From positions 520,501 to 584,500 of the forward strand of contig NZ_CP022364.1 in assembly GCF_003119115.1 (NCBI RefSeq): a stretch of 64,000 nucleotides of DNA. Direction: 5' to 3'. Positions 53,497 to 62,447 of this stretch are shown here, in pieces. Position 1 is the first letter of the stretch; each line of letters begins with the position of its first letter. A program made the position numbers and the translations under genes. The notes under the pieces are model-generated. The model had not been told where the DNA came from. It worked only from the letters and a program-made list of their open reading frames with translations, and ran no database searches. The stretch comes from Azospirillum sp. TSH58 (lineage in GTDB: Bacteria > Pseudomonadota > Alphaproteobacteria > Azospirillales > Azospirillaceae).

Positions 53497-53901
53497 TCAC
53501 TGGTTGGTGGGCGCGCCGCAGCGCTGGTAGCACATGCGCAGCGAATGCTGGCAATTGTCGGTCGGCGAGAAGATGCCGCCGCGGTCCGGACGGTCGAGCC
53601 CGCTCTGCGCGCGCGCGGCCACCGAGTCCATGCAGGAGTTGTTGCTGCGCTCGCACTGGGCGCGGCAGGAATCGTCGCTGCCGACACCGCCGTCCAGGCG
53701 GAGCGACGGGTCCTCGACCCCGCGGGCCGGCCCCTGGGTCGGACGCGGCGTGGACGGGGCTCCCGTGGAGGTCGTGGTGGAGGCCGCCGGAGCACCGCCC
53801 ACGGCGGCGCCGGATGAACGCCCCGGCGCGTCCGCGCAGGCGGCGAGCGCAACCAGAGCGAGGGCCAGCACCGGCCCCAGAATGAGTTTCGGACGGAACA
53901 T
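53497..53901 (-). CDS. Small cysteine-patterned lipoprotein
   Basis: A 134-residue lipoprotein: the signal ends in a lipobox LAAC near residue 21. A Thr/Ser/Pro-rich linker to about 75 follows. The C-terminal 60 residues carry six cysteines in mirror order, C-x3-C-x6-C, 26 residues, C-x6-C-x3-C, as in two paired helices tied by disulphides. I know no family for it. The start is taken as ATG 53901 (MFRPKLILG) rather than 53919. It is 28 bp downstream of nothing on its strand; rarA starts just after its stop. Confidence 0.75.
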   Translation of the reverse strand: MFRPKLILGPVLALALVALAACADAPGRSSGAAVGGAPAASTTTSTGAPSTPRPTQGPARGVEDPSLRLDGGVGSDDSCRAQCERSNNSCMDSVAARAQSGLDRPDRGGIFSPTDNCQHSLRMCYQRCGAPTNQ

Positions 53902-54025
53902 CTCGGCTTTGACTCCCATTGTTCTTGCGTGACCCCGGACGTTGGCGGATGGTCCCCCGCATGGACCATGCCGCGGGCTCGGCGCCCACTATGCCGGGAA
54001 CGCAAGCGATAAGGGAATGCCTCAA

Positions 54026-54289
54026 ATGAGTCCCAACAATCCCGGCCCGTCTCCGCGCCGCCGGACATCGACCACCATCTTCGTGGCGCTGCTGATCGGC
54101 GGCCTGCTGCTGCTCGTCGTGCGCATGCTCGCCATGCCCACCGTCAGCGCCGGCGAGGTCGTGCTGCCCCTGCTGGCCGGCATCGGCATGGCGCTGGCCA
54201 TCGGCGTGATGGTCATGCGCGACCGCCGCGAGCGCAACGCCCTGCCCCCGTCGGAACGCAACCGCCAGGACCGCGGCATGCCCGATTGA
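54026..54289 (+). CDS. Small membrane protein, two helices
   Basis: An 87-residue protein of unknown function: a short polar N-terminus, two hydrophobic helices (TIFVALLIGGLLLLVVRML and VVLPLLAGIGMALAIGVMVM), then a charged tail (RDRRERNALPPSERNRQDR). ATG 54026 with GGGA upstream is preferred over ATG 54017. The stop codon is in a 15-bp imperfect tandem duplication. It is convergent with the YqaA-like gene. Confidence 0.7.
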   Translation: MSPNNPGPSPRRRTSTTIFVALLIGGLLLLVVRMLAMPTVSAGEVVLPLLAGIGMALAIGVMVMRDRRERNALPPSERNRQDRGMPD

Positions 54290-54313
54290 GTTTTGCCGGA
54301 TTGATTTGGCCGG
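54284..54313. repeat. Imperfect 15-bp tandem duplication over a stop codon
   Basis: GATTGAGTTTTGCCG followed by GATTGATTTGGCCG: 13 matches with one 1-bp gap. Both units contain TGA; the first is the real stop (54287-54289). Confidence 0.75.
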
Positions 54314-54349
54314 AGAAGAGGGTGACGCGCGGGGCATGCCCCGCGCCGC

Positions 54350-54928
54350 TCACACGAATTTGAAGCTGAGCAATCCGCCGATGATGATGACCAGAAGCAC
54401 GGTCGTCACCAGCATCAGCCGCTTCTCGATGATGTCGCGCACCTGCGGCCCGTAGAAATGCAGCAGGATCGCGATCATGTAGAATCGCGAGAATCGTGCA
54501 ACGATCGAGCACAGGATGAACACCGTCAGGTCGAGGTGCGCGAATCCCGCGGTGATCGTCAGCAATTTGTAGGGTATGGGCGTGATGCCCTTGAGAATCA
54601 GGAACCAGGGGCCGAATTCGGCGAACATGTCCTGGAAGCGCTGGAACGACTCCTGCGCGTTGTAGAGGTCGATGATCAGCCGTCCGATGCTCTCGAACAG
54701 GTAGAACCCGACCGCGTAGCCGAACATCCCGCCGATCAGCGAGGCCAGTGCGCAGATGTTGGTGTAGCGCCAGAGCTTCTTGGGCTCCGCCAGACACATC
54801 GGAACCAGCATGATGTCGGGCGGCAGAGGGAAGAAGGAGCTTTCCGCGAAGGAGACGGCGGACATCCACCAGACGGCGTCCTTGCGGGCGGAGAGCTTGA
54901 GAATCCGGTTGTAGAGAGGTTTCAGCAT
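54350..54928 (-). CDS. YqaA/DedA-family membrane protein
   Basis: A 192-residue inner-membrane protein of the SNARE-associated (DedA/VTT) superfamily, YqaA branch. It shows ESSFFPLPPDIMLVPMCLAEP with the conserved Glu-x-x-x-Pro-x-Pro, ALASLIGGMFGYAVGFYLF, a re-entrant region KGITPIPYKLLTITAG and a C-terminal helix. Relatives act in membrane homeostasis or lipid scrambling. Start ATG 54928 (MLKPLYNRIL). It lies after the ribosomal cluster on the same strand, past its terminator. Confidence 0.9.
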   Translation of the reverse strand: MLKPLYNRILKLSARKDAVWWMSAVSFAESSFFPLPPDIMLVPMCLAEPKKLWRYTNICALASLIGGMFGYAVGFYLFESIGRLIIDLYNAQESFQRFQDMFAEFGPWFLILKGITPIPYKLLTITAGFAHLDLTVFILCSIVARFSRFYMIAILLHFYGPQVRDIIEKRLMLVTTVLLVIIIGGLLSFKFV

Positions 54929-54977
54929 ACCGCGCGCGCGGCGCCCTCCCGAAGTGACGGAACCCGAAAACCGGAAA

Positions 54978-55009
54978 CCCTCCCTCCGGGGGTGAACCCG
55001 AAGGGAGGG
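54978..55009 (-). terminator. Terminator of the alpha ribosomal operon
   Basis: On the minus strand CCCTCCCTTCGGG and CCCGGAGGGAGGG (one mismatch/bulge) fold around a short loop, followed by TTTCC and GGTTTTC. It begins about 80 bp after the rplQ stop. Confidence 0.75.
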
Positions 55010-55070
55010 CCGGTCGGTCACCTATATCGTCGTCCGCAACCCGACGGGCAACGGCGGCGATAAGATTTCA

Positions 55071-55094
55071 CGAAAGCTCAACCGAAGGCTCAGC
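55071..55094. repeat. 12-bp tandem duplication over the rplQ stop codon
   Basis: CGAAAGCTCAAC (55071-55082) and CGAAGGCTCAGC (55083-55094), 10 of 12 identical. The stop (55090-55092) and a second in-frame TGA 12 bp later are both inside. Confidence 0.8.
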
Positions 55095-55512
55095 CCTCGG
55101 CCTCGACCTCGTCCTTGATCTCCACCGGGCCCGAATCCTGGCCCTTGGCGGCGACGTCGCGGTCGACCAGCTCGATCACGCCCATGGCGGCGGCGTCGCC
55201 GTAGCGGAAGCCGGCCTTCAGGACGCGGCTGTAGCCACCCTGGCGGTCCTTGTAGCGGTCGGCCAGAACGGTGAACAGCTTGGTCACCATCGCGTCGTCG
55301 CGCAGCTGCGCGAAGGCGAGACGGCGGTTGGCGAGGCCACCCTTCTTGCCGAGCGTGATCAGGCGCTCGACGATCGGGCGCAGATCCTTGGCCTTCGGCA
55401 GGGTCGTCTTGATCTGCTCGTGCTTGATCAGGGCGTTCGCCATGTTCGAGAACATGGCCTTGCGGTGGCTGGTGGTCTTGCTGAACTTACGTCCGGAAAC
55501 GCCGTGACGCAT
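55090..55512 (-). CDS. rplQ: 50S ribosomal protein L17
   Basis: A 140-residue ribosomal protein. [38 protein letters not shown] (given in part: [20 protein letters not shown]) is the standard start; the C-terminal 20 residues are an acidic extension common in alphaproteobacteria. It is the last gene of the rpsM-rpsK-rpoA-rplQ operon. The gap from rpoA (222 bp) is longer than usual and contains a REP-like repeat. Confidence 0.98.
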   Translation of the reverse strand: MRHGVSGRKFSKTTSHRKAMFSNMANALIKHEQIKTTLPKAKDLRPIVERLITLGKKGGLANRRLAFAQLRDDAMVTKLFTVLADRYKDRQGGYSRVLKAGFRYGDAAAMGVIELVDRDVAAKGQDSGPVEIKDEVEAEG

Positions 55513-55624
55513 GACGGTCCTCCTTCATGGCGTGGCCCCCCTCGGGGAGCCGGTGGTGAACCCGACCGCCCAGTTTTCGGCTGGTACGGCGCGGGGCGGG
55601 CCGGTTATTGCCCTGGGAACTCAG

Positions 55625-55710
55625 GCCCCCACCCCGGCCCTCCCCCGCTCTCGCGGGAGAGGGAGCTTGTCCCCTCCCTCGCCGAAGGCGGGGGAGGGTC
55701 AGGGAAGGGG
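55625..55710. repeat. REP-like palindrome between rpoA and rplQ
   Basis: CCCTCCCCCGC (55638-55648) and its exact complement (55688-55698) enclose further short hairpins (CTCTCGCGGGAGAG). The flanks extend the pairing imperfectly. It resembles the inverted repeat at 40793-40898. Confidence 0.75.
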
Positions 55711-55734
55711 CAAAAACTTTTGTACGCGCGAGAC

Positions 55735-56754
55735 TTAGTACGGCTCTTCCAGACGCTTGGCCAGCTCTTCGATGTTCTCGGGCGGCCAGTTCGGGATTTC
55801 CATACCGAGGTGCAGACCCATCTGGGCCAGCACTTCCTTGATCTCGTTCAGCGACTTGCGGCCGAAGTTCGGGGTGCGGAGCATCTCCGCCTCCGTCTTC
55901 TGCACCAGATCGCCGATGTAGACGATGTTGTCGTTCTTGAGGCAGTTGGCCGAACGGACCGACAGTTCCAGCTCGTCCACCTTGCGGAGCAGGTTCTTGT
56001 TGAACGGAACCTCCTCGTGCTTCTCCTCGGCGACCGCGTGGGTCGGCTCCTCGAAGTTGATGAACAGCTGCAGTTGGTCCTGGAGGATGCGGGCGGCGAG
56101 CGCCACCGCGTCGTCCGGCTTCACGGCGCCGTTGGTCTCGACGACCATCGACAGGCGGTCATAGTCGGTGACCTGCCCGACGCGGGCGTTGTCGACCTTG
56201 TAGGAGATCTTGCGGACCGGCGAGAACAGCGCGTCGACCGGGATCAGGCCGATCGGGGCGTCCTCCGGACGGTTCTGGCTGGCCGGGACGTAGCCCTTGC
56301 CGGTCTCGACCGTCAGTTCCATGTTCAGACGGGCGCCGGAATCCAGCGTGCAGATCACGAGGTCCGGGTCCATCACCTGGATGTCCGCGCCGGTCTCGAT
56401 CATGCCGGCCTTCACCTCGCCGGGGCCTTCGGCGCGCAGGCGCATGCGCTTCGGGCCGTCACCGCCCATGCGCAGACCCATCGACTTGATGTTGAGGACG
56501 ATGTCGGTCACATCCTCGCGCACGCCGGGGATCGAGGAGAACTCGTGCAGCACGCCGTCGATGTGGATCGCCGTCACGGCCGCACCCTGCAGCGAGGAGA
56601 GCAGCACGCGGCGCAGCGCGTTGCCGAGCGTCAGACCGAAGCCACGCTCCAGCGGCTCGGCCACGACGGTCGCCACGCGGTCGGCGTCGTCACCGGGCTG
56701 GATGTCCAGCTTGTTCGGCTTGATCAGTTCCTGCCAGTTCTTCTGAAGAGCCAC
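55735..56754 (-). CDS. rpoA: RNA polymerase alpha subunit
   Basis: A 339-residue subunit that nucleates RNA polymerase assembly and contacts promoters and activators. The N-terminal domain has [20 protein letters not shown]; the C-terminal domain has [17 protein letters not shown] and the helix-hairpin-helix [12 protein letters not shown]. The start is GTG 56754 with TGAGGT upstream. It lies between rpsK and rplQ as in nearly all bacteria. rpoA-rplQ spacing is enlarged by a REP-like repeat. Confidence 0.98.
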   Translation of the reverse strand: MALQKNWQELIKPNKLDIQPGDDADRVATVVAEPLERGFGLTLGNALRRVLLSSLQGAAVTAIHIDGVLHEFSSIPGVREDVTDIVLNIKSMGLRMGGDGPKRMRLRAEGPGEVKAGMIETGADIQVMDPDLVICTLDSGARLNMELTVETGKGYVPASQNRPEDAPIGLIPVDALFSPVRKISYKVDNARVGQVTDYDRLSMVVETNGAVKPDDAVALAARILQDQLQLFINFEEPTHAVAEEKHEEVPFNKNLLRKVDELELSVRSANCLKNDNIVYIGDLVQKTEAEMLRTPNFGRKSLNEIKEVLAQMGLHLGMEIPNWPPENIEELAKRLEEPY

Positions 56755-56871
56755 GGTATTACCTCATGCCATCGGGGTGGACACACGTCCGCGGGGACCA
56801 GCCGTTCCCATCCGATGGCGCCGCGATGGCTGCGGCGCCTGTCCCGGAACGGCGGATCCCCGCGGGTGCGG

Positions 56872-56903
56872 AGTAGCGATGCTTCTTAGACGCGACGCTT
56901 CTT
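56872..56903. repeat. 16-bp tandem duplication over the rpsK stop codon
   Basis: AGTAGCGATGCTTCTT (56872-56887) and AGACGCGACGCTTCTT (56888-56903), 13 of 16 identical. The rpsK TAA stop (56886-56888) spans the junction. Confidence 0.8.
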
Positions 56904-57284
56904 CGGCGGACGGACGCCGTTGTGCGGAATCGGCGTGACGTCGCGGATCGAGGTGATCTGGAAGCCGATCGACTGCAGAGCGCGCAGCGCCGACTCACGC
57001 CCCGAACCCGGGCCCTTCACCTCGACCTCGAGGGTCTTCATGCCGTGTTCCTGGGCCTTGCGGCCCGCGTCCTCGGCGGCGACCTGGGCGGCGTAGGGGG
57101 TCGACTTGCGCGAACCCTTGAAGCCCATCGTGCCCGACGACGACCAGGCGATGGTGTTGCCCTGCGCGTCGGTGATGGTGATCATCGTGTTGTTGAAGGA
57201 GGCGTTCACGTGAGCGACGCCGGCGGTGATGTTCTTACGCTCGCGACGACGAAGACGCTGCGAAGCGGCTGAGGGCTTGGCCAT
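56886..57284 (-). CDS. rpsK: 30S ribosomal protein S11
   Basis: A 132-residue protein of the 30S platform. It has the conserved [48 protein letters not shown] and the C-terminal [13 protein letters not shown], where the Asn-Gly site is often isomerised in other bacteria. It is second in the alpha operon, 15 bp after rpsM. The stop codon spans the junction of a 16-bp duplication. Confidence 0.98.
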   Translation of the reverse strand: MAKPSAASQRLRRRERKNITAGVAHVNASFNNTMITITDAQGNTIAWSSSGTMGFKGSRKSTPYAAQVAAEDAGRKAQEHGMKTLEVEVKGPGSGRESALRALQSIGFQITSIRDVTPIPHNGVRPPKKRRV

Positions 57285-57299
57285 GGTCCGTGCGTCCTC

Positions 57300-57668
57300 T
57301 TACTTCTTCTTGCCGGCGATCGGCTTGGCCGGACCCTTGCGGGTGCGGGCGTTCGTGTGGGTGCGCTGGCCGCGGACCGGCAGGCCCTTGCGGTGACGCA
57401 GGCCACGGTAGCAGGCCATGTCCATCAGACGCTTGATGTTCATGGCGACCGAACGGCGCAGGTCGCCCTCGACGCGGTAGTCGGCGTCGATGGTCTCGCG
57501 GATCTTGAGGATCTCGTCGTCCGTGAGCTGGTTCACACGGCGCTCCGCCGGGATCTCCAGCTTCGTGCAGATTTCCTTGGCCTTGAAGGGGCCGATGCCA
57601 TGAATGTAGGTCAACGCGATCTCCACGCGCTTCTGCGCGGGGATGTTGACGCCAGCGATACGCGCCAC
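57300..57668 (-). CDS. rpsM: 30S ribosomal protein S13
   Basis: A 122-residue protein of the 30S head that contacts the 50S subunit and P-site t[12 protein letters not shown] is the standard start, here from GTG 57668 with GAGGAGAGC upstream; an upstream extension has no homology. The tail [14 protein letters not shown] then Lys-rich residues is typical. It leads the alpha operon and is driven by the promoter at 57827-57854 after a 160-nt leader. secY and adk, the usual upstream neighbours, are absent; divergent pyk is there instead. Confidence 0.97.
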   Translation of the reverse strand: MARIAGVNIPAQKRVEIALTYIHGIGPFKAKEICTKLEIPAERRVNQLTDDEILKIRETIDADYRVEGDLRRSVAMNIKRLMDMACYRGLRHRKGLPVRGQRTHTNARTRKGPAKPIAGKKK

Positions 57669-58002
57669 GCCTGCTCTCCTCGATATCTCAACGGCAGCCC
57701 TCATGGGCCGCCTACACACCGATTGATCCCCGATCCGGACGCCCAGGCCCGAAGGCCGGAAGGCAAAACACGGATACGGGACGCACAATGTCTCCCGCCG
57801 GGCCGGTTGGGCCGCGGGAGGGTGCGACTATAGAAAAAGCCGGAAATCTGTCAAGGCCGTTCTGCGGCGTTACCGTGCTTTTCCCGGTGCCAGCCCATTG
57901 TGGGGAGCATGCCCGCGGTTGACAAGCCGGACGGCAGAACTTGAGATGAACGGCCCGCCCCGAACGGAACAATCCGAACGGCACATATCAGAAGGCAGAC
58001 CC
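57669..58002. other. 334-bp divergent region: rpsM leader and pyk upstream
   Basis: Holds the rpsM promoter and a roughly 150-nt leader, which could host ribosomal-protein feedback control (S4-type), though I cannot identify the structure. The pyk side contains no promoter I would assign; an in-frame extension of pyk upstream of 58003 is not protein-like. Confidence 0.5.
57827..57854 (-). promoter_or_regulatory. Sigma-70 promoter of the rpsM-rpsK-rpoA-rplQ operon
   Basis: On the minus strand TTGACA (57849-57854, perfect), 16 bp, TATAGT (57827-57832). A strong housekeeping promoter. Confidence 0.88.
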
Positions 58003-59445
58003 ATGACCCGCAAAGTCATCCCCTTCCGGCGCTTCCGCCTGACCAAGATCGTCGCCACGCTGGGGCCGGCCACCGCCACGCCGGAGAAGATCCGCGCGCT
58101 GTTCGAGGCGGGCGTGGACGTCTTCCGCCTGAACTTCAGCCACGGCACGCACGAGGACCATGGGCAGCGCCTCGCCACGCTGCGCGCGCTGGAGGCGGAA
58201 CTCGACCACCCCATCGCGGTGATGGCCGACCTGCAGGGGCCGAAGCTGCGGCTCGGCACCTTCGCCGATGGTCCGGTCACCGTCGGGCCGGGGCACCGCA
58301 TCCGGCTCGACCTCTCCACCGAGCCGGGCGACGCGACCCGCGTCGGCCTGCCCCATCCGGAGATCTTCGCCGCGCTGGAACCGGAGGCGGAGTTGCTGGT
58401 GGACGACGGCAAGGTGCGCCTGCGCGTCGTCGGTTGCAGCCCGGACCACGCCGACTGCGTCGTGCTGTCCGGCAGCCGCCTGTCCGACCGCAAGGGCGTG
58501 AACGTGCCGGGCGTCGTCCTGCCGCTGTCGCCGCTGACCCCGAAGGATCACGAGGATCTGGCCTTCGCGCTCGACCAGGGTGTGGACTGGGTGGCCCTGT
58601 CCTTCGTGCAGCGGCCGGAGGACGTGGCGGAGGCCCGCAAGCTGGTCGCCGGGCGGGCCGCCCTGCTGTCGAAGATGGAGAAGCCGCAGGCCATCCAGCA
58701 TCTGGAGCGGATCGTCGAGCTGTCGGACGGCGTCATGGTCGCCCGCGGCGACCTCGGCGTGGAGATGCCGGCGGAGGATGTGCCGAGCATCCAGAAGCGC
58801 ATCATCCGCGAATCGCGCAAGGCCGGAAAGCCGGTGATCGTCGCCACCCAGATGCTGGAGTCGATGATCGGCGCCCCCGCCCCGACCCGCGCCGAGGCGT
58901 CGGACGTGGCGACCGCGGTCTATGACGGGGCGGACGCGGTGATGCTGTCGGCGGAGACCGCGGCGGGCACCTATCCCATCGAGGCGGTGTCGATGATGGA
59001 CCGCATCGCCCGCCGGGTCGAGCAGGACCCGCTCTACCGCACCATCACCGACGCCCAGCATCCCGACCCGCAGCAGACCTCCACCGACGCCGTCACCGCG
59101 GCGGCGCGGCAGGTCGCCCACACCATCCAGGCGGCGGCCATCGTCACCTACACCACCAGCGGCTCCACCACCCTGCGCGCCGCCCGCGAGCGGCCGGAGG
59201 TGCCGATCATGTGCCTGACCTCCAGCCTGGAGACGGCGCGGCGGCTCCAGCTCGCCTACGGGGTGCACAGCGTGCATTCCGCCGACGTGGCCGACTTCAA
59301 CGAGATGGTCCAGAAGGCGGCCCGCTGCGCCTTCGAAGATGGGCTGGCGGTGGAGGGCCAGCGGCTGGTCATCACCGCCGGCGTGCCCTTCGGCACCCCC
59401 GGCAACACCAACACCCTGCGCATCGCCTGGGTGGACGCGCAGTAG
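58003..59445 (+). CDS. pyk: Pyruvate kinase
   Basis: A 480-residue glycolytic enzyme converting phosphoenolpyruvate and ADP to pyruvate and ATP. TKIVATLGPATATPEKI, FRLNFSHGTHEDH, the catalytic lysine segment LLSKMEKPQAIQHLE, MVARGDLGVEM and ATQMLESMI are all present; the B domain occupies about 75-175. Start ATG 58003 (MTRKVIPFRRFRLTK). It is divergent from the ribosomal operon and convergent with the histidine kinase gene, 10 bp apart. Confidence 0.97.
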   Translation: MTRKVIPFRRFRLTKIVATLGPATATPEKIRALFEAGVDVFRLNFSHGTHEDHGQRLATLRALEAELDHPIAVMADLQGPKLRLGTFADGPVTVGPGHRIRLDLSTEPGDATRVGLPHPEIFAALEPEAELLVDDGKVRLRVVGCSPDHADCVVLSGSRLSDRKGVNVPGVVLPLSPLTPKDHEDLAFALDQGVDWVALSFVQRPEDVAEARKLVAGRAALLSKMEKPQAIQHLERIVELSDGVMVARGDLGVEMPAEDVPSIQKRIIRESRKAGKPVIVATQMLESMIGAPAPTRAEASDVATAVYDGADAVMLSAETAAGTYPIEAVSMMDRIARRVEQDPLYRTITDAQHPDPQQTSTDAVTAAARQVAHTIQAAAIVTYTTSGSTTLRAARERPEVPIMCLTSSLETARRLQLAYGVHSVHSADVADFNEMVQKAARCAFEDGLAVEGQRLVITAGVPFGTPGNTNTLRIAWVDAQ

Positions 59446-59455
59446 GGGGAAACCC

Positions 59456-61801
59456 TCAGGCCGGGGGGCGCTCCTTCGGTGCGACGCGGGGGAAGCGCAG
59501 GGTGAAGGCGGTGCCGCGGCCCGGCGCGCTGTCCAGCGCGATGCGGCCCTTCAGCCTGCGGGTGGCGATGTTGTAGACGATGTTCAGTCCCAACCCGCTG
59601 CCCCCGGCGCCGCGGCTGGTGGTGAAGAAGGGTTCGAACACCTTGCCGTGCAATTCGGGCGGGATGCCGCGCCCGTCATCGGCGTAGACCAGCTCCACCT
59701 CGTCGGCGCCCACCGCACGCACGGCGACGCGCAGCGTCCCGTGCTGCCCCGGCGGGTACCCGTGGATGATCGAGTTCATCACGAGGTTGGTCAGAACCTG
59801 GCTGAGCGCCCCCGGATAGCCGTCGATCAGCAGATCCGCCGGGCATTCCACCTCCACGCCGTGGGCTGCCCGCTTGATGCGGACGCCCAGGCTGCGCAGG
59901 ACCTCGTCGATGTAGTCGCGCAGATCGAAGACGCGGCGCTCCTCGCTCGCCTGGTCCACGGCGATCTGCTTGAAGCTCTGGATGAGCTGGGCGGCGCGGT
60001 CGATGTTCAGCAGCATCAGCTGCGCCGCCTCCCCCGCCGTGTCGAGGAAGTCGGCGAAATCGGGCCGGCGCAGCGTTCCCGCCTCGAAATCACGCCGGAT
60101 GAGGCGGGTGCGCTCCGCCATCAGCGAGGCCCCGGTCAGGGCGATGCCGATGGGGGTGTTGATCTCGTGCGCCACCCCCGCGACCAGCGACCCCAGCGCC
60201 GCCATCTTCTCCGACTGGATCAGATGGGCCTGCGCCTCCTTCAGATCGCGCAGGGCCCGCTCGGCCTCCTCCCGCGCGGCGTGGGCGCGCTCCTCCGCAT
60301 AGACCCGCTCCGACACGTCGGTGTGCGAGCCGACGAGGCGGAACAGCTCGCCGTCCGGCCCCAGCACGCGGATGGCGCGGGTCAGCATATGGACCACCGT
60401 CCCGCGCTTGTGGCGGAAGCGCTGGATGAACTGGCACTCGTTCACCGCCCCGTTGATCAGGTCGCGGGCCATCCGCACCGACAGCTCGCGGTCCTCGGGC
60501 AGGATCAGTTCGGTCCAGCGGACGGCGGTGTTGACCATCTCGTCCTCGCCGTAGCCGAGCATCCCCCACCAGTAGGGCGACAGCCACAGCTCCCCCGTGC
60601 GCAGGTCCCATTGCGAGATGCCCTCGCGCGCCGCCCGGATCGCCAGCTCGAACAGTTCGCGGCTGGCGAAGATCTCCCGCTCGGCGTTCCGCCGCTCGGT
60701 CACGTCGGTGTAGGTGACGACGAAGCCGCCGTCGGGCAGGGGCCGGATCAGGCATTCCAACACCTGCCCGTCGGAGCGGGTGCATTCCCATGACCGCTCG
60801 TCCGGCGCGGGCCGGGTGGGAAGCGGCGCCCCCAGGGCCGCGGGCTCACCACGGTCGGAGGAGGCGTCGGAGGAGGCGTCGGGACCCACGCTCCCCGACC
60901 CGAAGGCCAACCCCTCCCCGACCCGCCGGGCGATGGCTCCGTAGGGGGTATGGTAGCCGAGAAACTCCGGCTCCAGCCCGAGAAGCTCCGCGGCCCGCCC
61001 GTTCCAGGCGACGAGGCGGAGCCCGCGGTCGAAGGCCATCACTCCTTGGCCCAGCCCGTTCAGAACGGCCCTGGTCTGGTCCCACTGGGCTTCGAGGGCC
61101 TGTTCGGTGCGCTTGCGGGCGGAGATGTCGCTGATGCAGGCGAGCATGGCGTCCTCGCCCCGGAACCGGAACCGCCGGGCGGAGACCATCGCCCAGAGGT
61201 CGCTGCCGTCGGGCCGGCACAACCGCGTCTCGAAGCCGTCGACGCCGCCCGCCCCGTCGCGCAGGGCGGCGAGCAGCCGCTCCCGCTCCGCCGGATCGGT
61301 GTAGTAGGCCTTGGCGAAGCTGCGTCCGACCACCTCGTCGAGCGGCACCCCGAACAGCAGGCCGGCGGGCTGGTTGACCGCCATCACCAGACCGTCGGAC
61401 AGCCGCGTCACCACCAGGGGCACGGCGATGGCCTGCATGATCGCCCGCTCCGCCTCGCCGGCCCGGTCGCCCAGCAGATCCTCCAGGCCGATGAAGCCGG
61501 TCTCGTCCGGCGGACCCGCCAAGGCGCCGCCCCCGTCGGTGAGTGTCAGCACCAGTTCGCCGCCCTCGCCCTCGGCGGGGATCAGCGTCGGATGCCCGCC
61601 ACCGGACGGAGTCGCGAGAGCCACCGGCTGTCCGGCGCGCAGCCGGTCCGCCGCCGCAGCACCATCCTCAGGCAACGGAACCGCCGCCAGAAGGGAATCG
61701 AGGTGGTCCCCCGGACAACCGCCCAGCGACGCCCGGAACACAGCATTGGCCCAGATCAGGCGCCCGTCGGCATCGAAGCGGGCAAGGCCGGCAGCGGCCA
61801 T
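59456..61801 (-). CDS. Multi-PAS sensor histidine kinase
   Basis: A 781-residue soluble kinase. There are several PAS-like sensor regions: about 5-60 (LARFDADGRLIWANAVF), a second near 130-240 with PACSDISARKRTEQ-type end (CISDISARKRTEQ), a third around 255-390, and a fourth near 400-520 (ELFELAIRAAREGISQWD). After a coiled linker come HisKA with phospho-acceptor His in GVAHEINTPIGIAL and the HATPase domain with NLVMNSIIHGY and GGSGLGLNIVYN. No membrane segment, so it senses cytoplasmic signals. A 15-bp-type duplication encodes SDASSD twice near residue 320. Start ATG 61801 has GGGGAG upstream. No response regulator is next to it. Confidence 0.92.
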   Translation of the reverse strand: MAAAGLARFDADGRLIWANAVFRASLGGCPGDHLDSLLAAVPLPEDGAAAADRLRAGQPVALATPSGGGHPTLIPAEGEGGELVLTLTDGGGALAGPPDETGFIGLEDLLGDRAGEAERAIMQAIAVPLVVTRLSDGLVMAVNQPAGLLFGVPLDEVVGRSFAKAYYTDPAERERLLAALRDGAGGVDGFETRLCRPDGSDLWAMVSARRFRFRGEDAMLACISDISARKRTEQALEAQWDQTRAVLNGLGQGVMAFDRGLRLVAWNGRAAELLGLEPEFLGYHTPYGAIARRVGEGLAFGSGSVGPDASSDASSDRGEPAALGAPLPTRPAPDERSWECTRSDGQVLECLIRPLPDGGFVVTYTDVTERRNAEREIFASRELFELAIRAAREGISQWDLRTGELWLSPYWWGMLGYGEDEMVNTAVRWTELILPEDRELSVRMARDLINGAVNECQFIQRFRHKRGTVVHMLTRAIRVLGPDGELFRLVGSHTDVSERVYAEERAHAAREEAERALRDLKEAQAHLIQSEKMAALGSLVAGVAHEINTPIGIALTGASLMAERTRLIRRDFEAGTLRRPDFADFLDTAGEAAQLMLLNIDRAAQLIQSFKQIAVDQASEERRVFDLRDYIDEVLRSLGVRIKRAAHGVEVECPADLLIDGYPGALSQVLTNLVMNSIIHGYPPGQHGTLRVAVRAVGADEVELVYADDGRGIPPELHGKVFEPFFTTSRGAGGSGLGLNIVYNIATRRLKGRIALDSAPGRGTAFTLRFPRVAPKERPPA

Positions 61802-62003
61802 CCGCGAACACTCCCCTTCATTCCCCAAGACGGCGCCCGCCGGACGGGACGGGTCGGGCGTCCCGAATCCATCCGCTGCGAATTCATACAAAATGAATCT
61901 ACACCAGTTTATCGCAGCTGCACCATGGCGCCTCCCGCATTCCTGTATGCGCACCTATGTTCTAGCCTCCGCCACCGCCCCGCCCGGAAGGACCGACCGC
62001 CGC

Positions 62004-62429
62004 ATGCCCGAGTTTGCCGCCTATGGCGGGCTGTTCCTGACCGCGTTCCTGGCCGCGACCATCTTCCCGGCCCAATCGGAAATCCTGCTCGTCGGCATGC
62101 ACGCCACCGGCAACTACGACCATCTGGCGCTGCTGCTGTTCGCCACGGCGGGCAATGTGCTGGGGTCGGTGGTCAACTGGGCGCTGGGGCGCTACCTGAT
62201 GCATTTCCAGGACCGCCGCTGGTTCCCGGTCCCCGCTTCCATGGTCGCGCGGGCCACCCGCTGGTACCAGCGCTTCGGGGTGTGGTCGCTGCTGCTGGCC
62301 TGGATGCCCGTCATCGGCGATCCGCTGACGCTGGTGGCCGGCATCCTGCGGGTGGACATCCGGCTGTTCCTGCTTCTGGTCACGGCGGGCAAGGCCGCCC
62401 GCTACGCGGTGCTGGTCCTGGCCGTGTGA
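62004..62429 (+). CDS. DedA/YqaA-family membrane protein
   Basis: A 141-residue inner-membrane protein. FAAYGGLFLTAFLAATIFPAQSEILLVGMH carries the conserved Glu of the VTT fold, AGNVLGSVVNWALGRYL is the re-entrant segment, and WMPVIGDPLTLVAGILRV is the second conserved part (each given here within family limits). Short for the superfamily but complete for the YqaA branch. It lies 18 bp before the DUF454 gene; the two probably form an operon. It is divergent from the histidine kinase gene. Confidence 0.9.
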   Translation: MPEFAAYGGLFLTAFLAATIFPAQSEILLVGMHATGNYDHLALLLFATAGNVLGSVVNWALGRYLMHFQDRRWFPVPASMVARATRWYQRFGVWSLLLAWMPVIGDPLTLVAGILRVDIRLFLLLVTAGKAARYAVLVLAV

Positions 62430-62447
62430 GCGTCCTATCTTCACCCT

